The translations under genes and the position numbers were made by a program. The notes under the pieces were generated by a model, which was given only the letters and a program-made list of their open reading frames with translations, was not told the DNA's origin and made no database searches. This document shows, one piece after another, positions 53,479-61,981 of a stretch of 64,000 nucleotides of DNA (position 1 is the stretch's first letter; every line of letters begins with the position of its first letter). The DNA comes from Verrucomicrobiales bacterium. Lineage in GTDB: Bacteria; Verrucomicrobiota; Verrucomicrobiia; Verrucomicrobiales; DEV007. The DNA lies in assembly GCA_002698785.1 (NCBI GenBank), contig PAAG01000031.1:124001-188000 (forward strand), written 5' to 3'.

Positions 53479-53511
53479 TATGAATGGTTTTGCTGCTTCT
53501 GCCTATGAACA

Positions 53512-54447
53512 ATGAATCTGCTGCATGATATCTCCGAACTGAAAAATCTTGAGGGTCCGCTGCATTTGGCGATCGGGGTTTTTGATGGAGTGCATCTGGG
53601 GCATAAGGAGGTTATAGAAGCAGCTTTTGATTCTGCAAAAGAGGTTGGGGGACAGATTGTTGTTGTTACTTTTGATCCTCATCCCGTAGAAGTGTTGGCA
53701 CCAGCCAATGCCCCAAGGCTCCTGGCGGGGCATGAGCACAAGCTGCTGATCCTGGAAAGGGAGATGGGGGTAAAGAACGTCCTGATCGTTCGCTTTGACC
53801 GGGATTTTGCGGAACAGACCGGGGAAGAATTCGTGAGGGCTTTGATCGGCTCGGGGCCTGCCGGTGGAATCGCCCGTATCTGTGTGGGCGAGGCGTGGCA
53901 GTTCGGAAAAGGCAGGTCTGGTGATGTGGAGTTACTGAGGACCCTGGGGAGTGAGTTGAATTTTGAGGTGACGGGTGTGCCTACCGTAGAAATGGGCGGT
54001 ATGCGGGTCAGCAGTACGCGGATTCGCGAAGCGGTCGGAGCGGGGGATTTTGAGGTGGCGGAGAAACTCCTCGGGAGAAAGTATACGGTCTATGGCACTG
54101 TGATCGGTGGACGAAAGCTGGGGCGGACCATCGGGTTCCCGACGGCGAATCTAACGGTCCACAGTGAGCAACTTCCGCCAACCGGGGTGTATGCTGTGCG
54201 AGTCGTAGGGTATGGAGACTCGTGGGATGGTGTCGCGAATCTGGGGTATCGACCGACGGTCGAGGGAGGCGAGGTGAAGCGGTTGCTGGAGATCCACCTT
54301 TTTGGCCTGGACTATGAGATCTACGGGGAAGACCTGGAGGTGGAGTTCGTGCAGTTCCTGAGAAGGGAAAAGAAATTCTCGGGAGTCGATGAGCTGAAAG
54401 AGCAGATCGCTCTCGATGTCGAAAAAGGGAAGAAGGCCCTAACATGA
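53512..54447 (+). CDS. ribF: Bifunctional riboflavin kinase/FAD synthetase
   Basis: This 311-residue protein makes FMN and FAD. The N-terminal adenylyltransferase domain has G-V-F-D-G-V-H-L-G-H (residues about 22-31) and S-S-T-R-I-R-E-A-V-G near 165. The C-terminal flavokinase domain has G-R-T-I-G-F-P-T-A-N-L near 205 and G-V-A-N-L-G-Y-R-P-T-V near 245. The truB-ribF pair is a common bacterial arrangement. A terminator follows directly. Confidence 0.95.
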   Translation: MNLLHDISELKNLEGPLHLAIGVFDGVHLGHKEVIEAAFDSAKEVGGQIVVVTFDPHPVEVLAPANAPRLLAGHEHKLLILEREMGVKNVLIVRFDRDFAEQTGEEFVRALIGSGPAGGIARICVGEAWQFGKGRSGDVELLRTLGSELNFEVTGVPTVEMGGMRVSSTRIREAVGAGDFEVAEKLLGRKYTVYGTVIGGRKLGRTIGFPTANLTVHSEQLPPTGVYAVRVVGYGDSWDGVANLGYRPTVEGGEVKRLLEIHLFGLDYEIYGEDLEVEFVQFLRREKKFSGVDELKEQIALDVEKGKKALT

Positions 54448-54480
54448 AAAAAGGCGACCCGTTTCCGGATCGCCTTTCTG
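54448..54480. terminator. Bidirectional terminator after ribF
   Basis: An 8 bp perfect stem (AAAGGCGA/TCGCCTTT) continues past one mismatch into three further GC pairs around a TTTC loop. It has A-rich and T-rich flanks on either side. It sits between ribF and the convergent small membrane protein gene and can serve both. Confidence 0.85.
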
Positions 54481-54499
54481 CAAAATCTGGTAAGAGATC

Positions 54500-54787
54500 T
54501 TACTGAGGCATGGTCTGAAGACCTTCGAGGCCACCTGCCTGATTGATCGCTCCAGCCATTCCGATGCCGTATCCGATACCGGCAATAACCATTGCGATGA
54601 TCCAGTAGATCGCGAGTTTGGTCTGTCCTTTCATGAACAGATAGATCAAGCCACAAATCCCAATAAAGATTGAGAGCACTCCCCAAAGAGTGTCGCCTGC
54701 TTTGAACGCTTTTACGATAGCCATGATCCAAAAGATCAGGCATGCGATACCAGCGACGAAAGCGAGAATTCCTCCAATAATAGCCAT
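54500..54787 (-). CDS. Small three-helix membrane protein of unknown function
   Basis: This 95-residue protein is almost wholly hydrophobic with three helices (residues about 4-26, 33-51 and 57-80). It is rich in Ile, Gly and Ala, with one short basic loop (K-A-F-K-A-G-D-T-L-W-G) and a polar C-terminal tail (Q-A-G-G-L-E-G-L). I do not recognise a named family. It appears to be transcribed alone: a terminator on one side and a 195 bp gap to the divergent DUF1592 gene on the other. Confidence 0.7.
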   Translation of the reverse strand: MAIIGGILAFVAGIACLIFWIMAIVKAFKAGDTLWGVLSIFIGICGLIYLFMKGQTKLAIYWIIAMVIAGIGYGIGMAGAINQAGGLEGLQTMPQ

Positions 54788-54819
54788 AGCAGTCTAAATA
54801 ATGTTGTTTTGTTGGTTCC

Positions 54820-54973
54820 TGATGTCAGCCGGTCTTCGAACTGACGTCATGCAGATACAGACGTAGCGAATTCAGGGTTATGCGTCAAATCTTGAATTTT
54901 TTGTGTTTTTGTTCTATCTCGCTGATTTCGTTGGTTTTACCGCTAACGTGAAGCTGAAAAGGTCCGTTTCAGC
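54820..54973. other. Two hairpins in the leader region before the DUF1592 gene
   Basis: One hairpin (54820-54849) has arms TGATGTCAG/CTGACGTCA with one mismatch and a 12 nt loop. The second (54953-54973) has perfect 7 bp arms GCTGAAA/TTTCAGC and a 7 nt loop. The region between is AT-rich. They lie in the divergent promoter space and may be operators or mRNA leader structures. Confidence 0.3.
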
Positions 54974-55026
54974 GGTGTCTTATGGCCCCTTTTGCGCCAC
55001 GCGAAGCTATTGATTTTGCGGGCTTT

Positions 55027-57744
55027 ATGAGGATCGTTCGATTCGTGCGCGCTCTCCTCTTCATTTTTGCTTTCTCCACAGTTCTCTCCTCCGTTCGGGG
55101 AAATGAAATGGATGAGCTGTATGGTTTCTTCTCTGATTACTGCTTCAAGTGTCACGATGCGGACGTCCAGAAAGGCGATCTGCGGCTTGATGAGATGGTG
55201 GACGCCCCTGACTTCATTCGGGATCGAGAAGCCTGGCTTTCCATTCTGGAACAGATCGAGACTCGGGAGATGCCGCCGAAAGACCCTCTGCCCGACGAGA
55301 AGGCTTACGCGCACTGGGAAGAGGTTCTGCACGAAAAGGTCAACGATATTGACTGGGAGAAATACAAGCACCCGGGCCACGTAACGATCCCGCGCCTGAC
55401 ACGTGCTGAATACAACAACACGATCCGCGACCTGTTCGGGATGGATACGAATCCGGGGAGGAACTTTTCGCCAGATGCGGAGGGAAGAACGGGATTCACC
55501 AACGACCGGGATAATCTGTTCGTGACAGGGACGGACCTGGAAAAGTATTTCGAGGCAGCCGATCTCACGATCGAGGCGCTGCATTCTTTTTCAAAGGAGC
55601 CGATCTCGTGGTTTCGTGAGGCTGAGAAGATGTTTATGACGGAGAGTCTGACAAAGCCTTCGAAGTTCGATGAAGATAGTGTGGGGCACATTCTAACCAA
55701 TGGACAAAAGACTCTCTACGAGAGCGTGGAATTGCCAGCGTATGGATTCTACCGCGTGACGATACGAGGAAAGAGCACCACATACGGTCCGGCCAAGGCT
55801 CTGTTCCGAATGGATGACGTGTTAGTAGGAGAGTTGCGGGTAGATGGAAGAGAGCTCCAAGAAGATTCCGCTACTTTCTTTATGACTCCGGGCAGCCACC
55901 AGGTGACGCTGAATGTGAAGCTGCCGCCGCGAGAGTTGAAGAAAAAGGGGAAGGACAAAGAGAGCGACCCGCAATACACGGTGCTTCCAGAGAATGCGAA
56001 CGAGATTATCGGCAAGGAGTCGGTGAAGCGATCTCCTGAGTTGGCCATGCCGGAGGAGCCATCGGGCGAGTTGAGAAAGCTCGTTCTCGACTGGAACCGG
56101 AACGAGAAAGGCGTGCAGCGCGCATACGAGTGGCTGCGTTTGCTGGGAGAGAACGGGGATCCTAATCAACACGCGCGTTTCAAAGGCTATGTTGAGGAGC
56201 GGTTAGTGCCTTTGGAGGAGTTGAAGCCCAAGCTGGCAAAGGAAATGGGGATATCGGTCAAGCAGTTCGAGAAGCAATATGCTGAGGCAAATCAAGAGGC
56301 TTTGAAAGACCGAGAGAAACTCTTGGCGATTGAGAATCCCATTGTCGCCCAGAAACGAGGTTTCATCGGGGTGGACTGGCTCAAAGTGGAGGGGCCCGTT
56401 CTTCCCTCAGACCTCGATAATCCTGAGCTTCTGGATGAGGCGGTGAAAGCTGTTGTGAAAGGCAAGGGGTGGAAGAAATGGTTCCCTGATTTTGTTTCCC
56501 GTGCGTTCCGGCGCCCAGTCCCTGAGACGGAGATGGAGATGGAGAAATACCTGACCTTTTACCAAACGATTCGCGACGAGGGAGGGAGTCACGGGGAGGC
56601 TGCCGGTGCGGCTGTCTCTGCTGTTCTGGTTTCGCCGAGCTTTCTCTACCGGGCCGAGGAGCTTCCCGCAAAACCGGGTGATGAAGTGATGGAGCTGACG
56701 GATCATCAACTGGCTTCTCGGCTTTCTTACTTTCTCTGGCAAAGCACCCCCGATAAGGAACTTCGAAACCTGGCTGATGAGGGCAAACTATCGGAAGAGG
56801 GGGAGATCAATCGGCAAGTGAAGAGAATGCTGAACGATCCGAAGGCGGATGCGCTTTTCTCTACATTTCCGGGGCAGTGGCTGGGATACGAATCGCTCGG
56901 TATCAGTGTGATTCCGGATGGAACCCGTTTCCCTGAATTCGATGCGGAGTTGGCGGAGGCGATGAAGGCGGAAACGGCAATGTGGTTCCAGCGCATCCTG
57001 GCGACAGATAAGAGTCTGTTCGAATTACTGTCGTCGGATCATACGTATCTGAACTACCGTCTCGCGGCGCACTATGGGATTCCCGATGTTCGAGGTGAGG
57101 AATTGCAGCTTGTTTCGCTGAATGAGGAAGAGCAGCAGAGGCGTGGCGGCATTCTAGGGATGGGAAGTGTGCTGGCAGCGACGTCGACTCCAGTAAGAAC
57201 GAGTCCCGTGCTGCGTGGTGTTTTTGTGATGGAGCGAATTCTCGGTGATGAGCCGGGAGATCCGCCTGCGGATGCAGGGGAGTTGCCGGGAAATGCGGGG
57301 AGTCGCGGAAAGTCCTTGAAGGAGGAACTGGAAATTCATCGGGACCGGGCCGACTGCGCGGTGTGTCACGACAAGATCGACCCACTCGGCTTTGGCTTGG
57401 AAGGTTTCGATGTGATCGGGCGCTGGAGAGGGGACGAGGGGAAGCTTGATATGGAGGGCGTGCTTCCCGACGGTACTTCCTTTACGGGTGTGGCCGGTTT
57501 GCGCACCTATCTAACGGAGAATCGCAGGGAAGATTTTGTGAGGCATTTGGCAGAACGTCTGCTGAGTTATGGCCTGGGTCGTGAACTCCAATTTTACGAC
57601 GAGCCTGCCGTCCTGGAGATTTGTGAAAAGGTCGCTGCGAATGAATACGGTGGAACCTCTCTGGTTCAGGCAATCGTAGACAGTTATCCTTTTCGACACC
57701 AACACGCACAAACGGAGATCGAACTTCATCCCACGAAAGAATGA
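55027..57744 (+). CDS. DUF1592-type planctomycete cytochrome protein
   Basis: This 905-residue exported protein has a signal peptide, then a cytochrome c-like domain with C39-F-K-C-H43. The later order is typical of the DUF1587/DUF1592/DUF1588/DUF1585 architecture: R-L-T-R-A-E-Y-N-N-T-I-R-D-L near 120, S-R-L-S-Y-F-L-W near 565, R-T-S-P-V-L-R-G near 725, and a second haem-like motif C-A-V-C-H with K-I-D-P-L-G-F-G-L-E near 780. ATG 55027 is chosen for the signal peptide, though an ATG at 54982 is in frame. The DUF1552 gene overlaps its stop. Function is not biochemically established. Confidence 0.9.
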   Translation: MRIVRFVRALLFIFAFSTVLSSVRGNEMDELYGFFSDYCFKCHDADVQKGDLRLDEMVDAPDFIRDREAWLSILEQIETREMPPKDPLPDEKAYAHWEEVLHEKVNDIDWEKYKHPGHVTIPRLTRAEYNNTIRDLFGMDTNPGRNFSPDAEGRTGFTNDRDNLFVTGTDLEKYFEAADLTIEALHSFSKEPISWFREAEKMFMTESLTKPSKFDEDSVGHILTNGQKTLYESVELPAYGFYRVTIRGKSTTYGPAKALFRMDDVLVGELRVDGRELQEDSATFFMTPGSHQVTLNVKLPPRELKKKGKDKESDPQYTVLPENANEIIGKESVKRSPELAMPEEPSGELRKLVLDWNRNEKGVQRAYEWLRLLGENGDPNQHARFKGYVEERLVPLEELKPKLAKEMGISVKQFEKQYAEANQEALKDREKLLAIENPIVAQKRGFIGVDWLKVEGPVLPSDLDNPELLDEAVKAVVKGKGWKKWFPDFVSRAFRRPVPETEMEMEKYLTFYQTIRDEGGSHGEAAGAAVSAVLVSPSFLYRAEELPAKPGDEVMELTDHQLASRLSYFLWQSTPDKELRNLADEGKLSEEGEINRQVKRMLNDPKADALFSTFPGQWLGYESLGISVIPDGTRFPEFDAELAEAMKAETAMWFQRILATDKSLFELLSSDHTYLNYRLAAHYGIPDVRGEELQLVSLNEEEQQRRGGILGMGSVLAATSTPVRTSPVLRGVFVMERILGDEPGDPPADAGELPGNAGSRGKSLKEELEIHRDRADCAVCHDKIDPLGFGLEGFDVIGRWRGDEGKLDMEGVLPDGTSFTGVAGLRTYLTENRREDFVRHLAERLLSYGLGRELQFYDEPAVLEICEKVAANEYGGTSLVQAIVDSYPFRHQHAQTEIELHPTKE

Positions 57745-59042
57745 TACGAAAACCACTTTCCAGAAGAACTCTTCTCCGCGGTCTGGGGGCGACTCTTGCG
57801 CTTCCTTACCTGGAAATGATGGAGGCGAAAGGTGCCTCGGCCAGTGCTCCGAAGCGCTTGTGCAGCATCTTCCAACCGAACGGGGTATTTCCCAAGGCGT
57901 GGGATGTGACGGGTGTGGGAACTGATTTTACGCTTTCGCCGATTCTTTCTCCGCTGGAACCGCTGATGGGCGACTTCTCTGTTGTCAGCGGATTGGATAA
58001 CCTGGGTAAAGGGCACGTACAGCTGACTGGTTCGTTTTTGACCGGAAGGCAGATCAGCTTGAAGAAAAATGCGGTGTCCCTGGACCAGCAGGTCGCTGCG
58101 CTGGTCGGTGACCGGACTCCGCTGCGATCGGTTATTCTTGGAACGGAGCCTCCGCGACAGGGGATCGCCAGTGGTGAGCCGATCGCTTATGCCAATACGG
58201 TGAGCTGGAGCAGCGAAACGACTCGCGTTTCTCCAGAGATCAATCCTCGCGTTGCTTTTGATCGTCTTTTCCGCGATCGGACGGGTCCGGCAGCAGTCAG
58301 TGAGGCGACTCGCAGGAAAAGCGTTCTCGATCTCGTGCTGGATGATGCGAAGGGTCTGCGGAAGCGTGCAGGATCAATCGATCGGGATAAGATCGATGAG
58401 TATCTGGATTCGGTTCGCGAAGTCGAAGTGAGGGTGGAGAAGACGCTGAATCCACCGACCCCGGAATGGGAGCCGACGATGGCTCCTGAGATGCTGGAGA
58501 GACCCGGCCCCGGTTTGCCGCGCGATCGCCAGATGCATCTCCGACTGATGATGGACCTGATGGTTCTCTCTTTCTGGACGGACACGACGCGTGTCGGAAC
58601 GCTGATGACGGCGCATGGTTTCAGCCGCCAGAATTTCTCTTTCCTCGATGGGGTGACGAGCGATCACCACGGAATGTCCCACCACAAGAACAAGGAGGAC
58701 TCGGTGCAGGAGTATACTCGTGTGAGCACGTGGTATATCGAACAACTTGCCTACCTTCTTGAGAGAATGCGTTCGATTGAAGAGGGCGACGGGAATCTGC
58801 TGGATAACTCTGTGGTGCTTTACGGGTCGGGAATGAAAGACGGCAATGGGCACATCAAGAATGACCTACCACTCCTCGTGGCTGGAGGAGGTGGCGGTAA
58901 GCTCCGTCAGGGGCAGCACATTCGCTGCGAAAAGGGGACCCCACATTCGAATCTTCTGCACACCATCGGTGGTGTGATGGGCCTCGAATCCGAGACGTTT
59001 AATGGCGTGAGTACCGGGGTAGTCGATTCGTTGATCGTGTGA
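57741..59042 (+). CDS. DUF1552 protein with Tat signal
   Basis: This 433-residue protein starts with an ATGA overlap on the DUF1592 gene, showing translational coupling. The N-terminus S-R-R-T-L-L-R-G-L-G-A-T-L-A-L-P is a twin-arginine signal. Family marks include G-V-F-P-K-A-W near residue 50, H-G-M-S-H-H near 312, and L-Y-G-S-G-M-K-D-G-N near 355. DUF1552 resembles DUF1501 and, more distantly, alkaline phosphatase-like folds. It is the usual partner of DUF1592 proteins. Substrate unknown. Confidence 0.92.
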   Translation: MIRKPLSRRTLLRGLGATLALPYLEMMEAKGASASAPKRLCSIFQPNGVFPKAWDVTGVGTDFTLSPILSPLEPLMGDFSVVSGLDNLGKGHVQLTGSFLTGRQISLKKNAVSLDQQVAALVGDRTPLRSVILGTEPPRQGIASGEPIAYANTVSWSSETTRVSPEINPRVAFDRLFRDRTGPAAVSEATRRKSVLDLVLDDAKGLRKRAGSIDRDKIDEYLDSVREVEVRVEKTLNPPTPEWEPTMAPEMLERPGPGLPRDRQMHLRLMMDLMVLSFWTDTTRVGTLMTAHGFSRQNFSFLDGVTSDHHGMSHHKNKEDSVQEYTRVSTWYIEQLAYLLERMRSIEEGDGNLLDNSVVLYGSGMKDGNGHIKNDLPLLVAGGGGGKLRQGQHIRCEKGTPHSNLLHTIGGVMGLESETFNGVSTGVVDSLIV

Positions 59043-59074
59043 TAGAATAGACGGCTACCGACCTCGCGATTCTC

Positions 59075-61183
59075 TTGAAGAAAATTCCCGTACAATGTAG
59101 CCTCCCGAAGCTCGGGTTGCTCGCTGCGTGTTTTGCAGTGATTCAGGTGGCGTGTGTCCACGCGCAGCTTTCGCCATTTCCCGATCCGGGAGGGCAGGGG
59201 GCGACGACCTGGGATCTGCCCGAGCTTTCACCTCCCGACTTGATCGAGCCGGTCATCAATCCTCGGCAAACGAGTGCGGACCAGATTGCGAGATTGTTCA
59301 ACCGGGACCTGCGTGATATTGAGGAAGCTCAGGAGGACATCATTTCCCAATTGGAAAAACTTCCTCGTGTCACGAGGGAAACGCAGCGGGTAAATGCGTT
59401 TGGATACCACTCGGGGAATTCGAAAACGCGACCGAAGTGGTTGCAGATCGATATGGGGGAAAGGGTATCGCCAGATGCGATCGCGCTTTTCCCTGTGACG
59501 GCTGAGCTCGGTGATGGGGAAGTGGTCTTTGGATATGGATTTCCTCGCAGTTTTCGGATCGATATTTCTGACGATGCGGAGTTTCGAAATTACGAGACGA
59601 TGATCGAGAACCGTATGGATGATCCGTCGGGTGTGAGGAGGTGGCCTTATTTCCGTGAAGTGGCAGGGGTGAGTGGTCGGTATATTCGGATCAGCGTTTC
59701 TGCAGCGGGGCTGTGGCGTTCGCCGACGGGACAGAATGTTTTCGCGCTCAGTGAGGTGATGGTGCTCGATGGCGGGCGAAATCTTGCTCTAGGAAAAAAG
59801 GCAACTGCTCTGGACAGTGGTGGTGACCCGGATGTTTGGTCGAGTAAATTTGTCGTGGATGGTATCACGACGTTGGGGCTTCCCCACGGGATTGAGGACA
59901 GTCCGACCCTGGGATTCCGTGCGAGGTCGCAGAAGCCTGCGAATCAGAGTTGGGTCCAAGTGGACCTGGGAGAGCCCATGCCGATCGAGCAGGTGGCGAT
60001 CATCCTTGCCGATCCGCCGGCAGCGGTCCCGGATCCGACGATACGCTTTCCTTATCCTTTGAGTATTGAGATTTCCGAATCGCCCGACATGAAGAATGCG
60101 GATGTGGTGGGTCGCTTCAATCCATCACAGATTGGAATGATTGGGGCCAATCCGCTCGCCGTTCCTGTGAATGATGGATATGGGCGATATGTGAGGGTCT
60201 CGGTTCATGGGCCGAAAAATCCGACGCGAATATCGTTCGATCTGGCTGAACTGCAGGTGTATTCCGGCAATGAGAATGTGGCTTTGAAGAAGCCGGTGAC
60301 CGGGATGCATACATTGAAAATTCGAAACTGGGCTCCCGAGTTCCTGGTCGATGGATACAGTAGCCGTCGCAATCTGGTGTCGTATGAGACGTGGCTTTCG
60401 GATCTTTCGAAGCGCAATAACCTCGTGAGGCGATGGCTCGATAAGGAAGAGCAGCGCTTGGATCTTGTTGATAAAACGGTGACCCGTGGTGTGACTTTGA
60501 TTGCCAGTGGTGTCACTGGAGTGCTTGGATTTGTCCTGGTTGCCCTTTCCCGGGGACGGGTGAAACGGAGGAAAGATCTTGAGGCTCTCCGTCAGAGGAT
60601 TGCGAGCGATCTTCACGACGATATCGGAAGTAACTTGAGTAGTATTGCCCTGTTGGCAGAGCTGGGGAAAACAGAGGCAGATGAACCGGAGCTTGTTGTG
60701 GAGGAATTGACGGAGATTAAGTCTACCGCCGACAAGACGATCGAATCGATGCGGGATATTGTGTGGCTGATTCGTCCAGGAGAAGAGACCTGGTCACAGA
60801 TGCTGACTCGTTTCCGAGAAACCGCGTCCAAACTGCTTCGAGCGCATGAGTATTCCATCAACGTTCAAGGCGAAGCTCATGACGATCGGTTGCCATTGGA
60901 GTTCAAACGTGACCTTTTCCTGATCTACAAAGAGGTCTTGAATAACATCGTTCGGCACGCGGAGGCGGAGAATGTGAATATTGAGATCGACTGCAAGAGA
61001 AACCGACTGCAGATGAAAATCGAGGACGATGGCAAGGGCTTCAACAATCTCGACCAGGAGTTCAAGGAGGGGAACGGTCTTCGTAATTTGCGCATGCGCG
61101 CTCAGGCAATTGGGGCGAACTTGAAAGTGCGGAGTGCCCTGGAAGAGGGCACCACAGTTCTCCTGACCGTACCCATGCCGTGA
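59075..61183 (+). CDS. NarL-type histidine kinase with discoidin-like periplasmic domains
   Basis: This 702-residue protein starts with TTG directly before a signal peptide (L-L-A-A-C-F-A-V-I-Q-V-A-C-V-H-A). Its periplasmic part has two F5/8 type C (discoidin)-like beta domains, residues about 90-235 and 240-440 (W-L-Q-I-D-M-G-E; W-V-Q-V-D-L-G-E), folds that commonly bind carbohydrate. A helix follows at about 472-492, then a HisKA_3 domain with D-L-H514-D-D-I-G-S-N-L and a HATPase_c with E-D-D-G-K-G-F and G-L-R-N-L-R-M-R. The partner regulator follows at 61248. It lies 32 bp after DUF1552. Confidence 0.93.
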   Translation: MKKIPVQCSLPKLGLLAACFAVIQVACVHAQLSPFPDPGGQGATTWDLPELSPPDLIEPVINPRQTSADQIARLFNRDLRDIEEAQEDIISQLEKLPRVTRETQRVNAFGYHSGNSKTRPKWLQIDMGERVSPDAIALFPVTAELGDGEVVFGYGFPRSFRIDISDDAEFRNYETMIENRMDDPSGVRRWPYFREVAGVSGRYIRISVSAAGLWRSPTGQNVFALSEVMVLDGGRNLALGKKATALDSGGDPDVWSSKFVVDGITTLGLPHGIEDSPTLGFRARSQKPANQSWVQVDLGEPMPIEQVAIILADPPAAVPDPTIRFPYPLSIEISESPDMKNADVVGRFNPSQIGMIGANPLAVPVNDGYGRYVRVSVHGPKNPTRISFDLAELQVYSGNENVALKKPVTGMHTLKIRNWAPEFLVDGYSSRRNLVSYETWLSDLSKRNNLVRRWLDKEEQRLDLVDKTVTRGVTLIASGVTGVLGFVLVALSRGRVKRRKDLEALRQRIASDLHDDIGSNLSSIALLAELGKTEADEPELVVEELTEIKSTADKTIESMRDIVWLIRPGEETWSQMLTRFRETASKLLRAHEYSINVQGEAHDDRLPLEFKRDLFLIYKEVLNNIVRHAEAENVNIEIDCKRNRLQMKIEDDGKGFNNLDQEFKEGNGLRNLRMRAQAIGANLKVRSALEEGTTVLLTVPMP

Positions 61184-61247
61184 ACGGGGAAAAATTTTGC
61201 ATGCATTTTACCCTATTCGATTCACCTTAACTACCGTCTTTTAGGAA

Positions 61248-61928
61248 ATGAGCGAGGAAAACCAGACCGAAGAAACCCCCAAAGCCCCAACACGCGTTTG
61301 GGTGGTTGAAGACAACGAAACTCTGCGCCGCACCGTGGCTCGTGTTCTCGACCGTCAGAAGGACATGAAGTGCGTGCACCAGTACGAGCGGTGCGAGGAA
61401 GCGATTGAGGCTTTGGTGGCTGGTGAGCGCCCTGACGTGATGCTCTTCGACATCGGTTTGCCGGGAATGAGTGGTATCGAGGGGATTCGCCGAATCAAGA
61501 CAGCTTTGCCTGAGATCGAGATTCTCGTCTTTTCTGTTTTTGACGACAACGAGAAGGTTTTCAACGCGATCTGTGCCGGTGCTTCCGGTTATCTTCTGAA
61601 GACTTCCAGCATGGGCGAGATTCCAGATGCGATCCGTGAGATTCTCGGTGGAGGTGCTCCTATCAATGCCCTGATTGCTCGCCGAGTGCTCGACATGTTC
61701 AGCGATCTGGCTCCCCAGAGCCGCGACTATGGCCTTACCGAGCGTGAGAAAGAGGTGCTCGAGCAGATGGTGGAGGGGCTCACGAAGAAGGAGATCGCCG
61801 ACCAGCTCGACCTCAGCTTCCACACCGTCGACAAGCACATTCGTGGAATCTACAGCAAGCTCCACGTCAACACGATGACAGGTGCTGTCGCCAAGGCTCT
61901 GAAGGAAGGTTTGCTTCCCAAAGGGTAA
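61248..61928 (+). CDS. NarL/FixJ-family response regulator
   Basis: This 226-residue regulator has an N-terminal receiver with phospho-acceptor Asp68 (V-M-L-F-D-I-G-L-P-G-M-S-G) and a C-terminal LuxR-type helix-turn-helix (L-T-E-R-E-K-E-V-L-E; K-K-E-I-A-D-Q-L; V-D-K-H-I-R-G-I-Y-S-K-L). It sits 64 bp after the discoidin kinase gene and is its natural partner. A palindromic TGCATGCA (61198-61205) lies in the short gap. Targets may include the adjacent DUF1592/DUF1552 and xylulokinase genes, by proximity only. Confidence 0.95.
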   Translation: MSEENQTEETPKAPTRVWVVEDNETLRRTVARVLDRQKDMKCVHQYERCEEAIEALVAGERPDVMLFDIGLPGMSGIEGIRRIKTALPEIEILVFSVFDDNEKVFNAICAGASGYLLKTSSMGEIPDAIREILGGGAPINALIARRVLDMFSDLAPQSRDYGLTEREKEVLEQMVEGLTKKEIADQLDLSFHTVDKHIRGIYSKLHVNTMTGAVAKALKEGLLPKG

Positions 61929-61981
61929 TCTCCATTTTTACGTGCTTGAACGTTATCTCGTTCCCCGCTAGCCATTAGCCC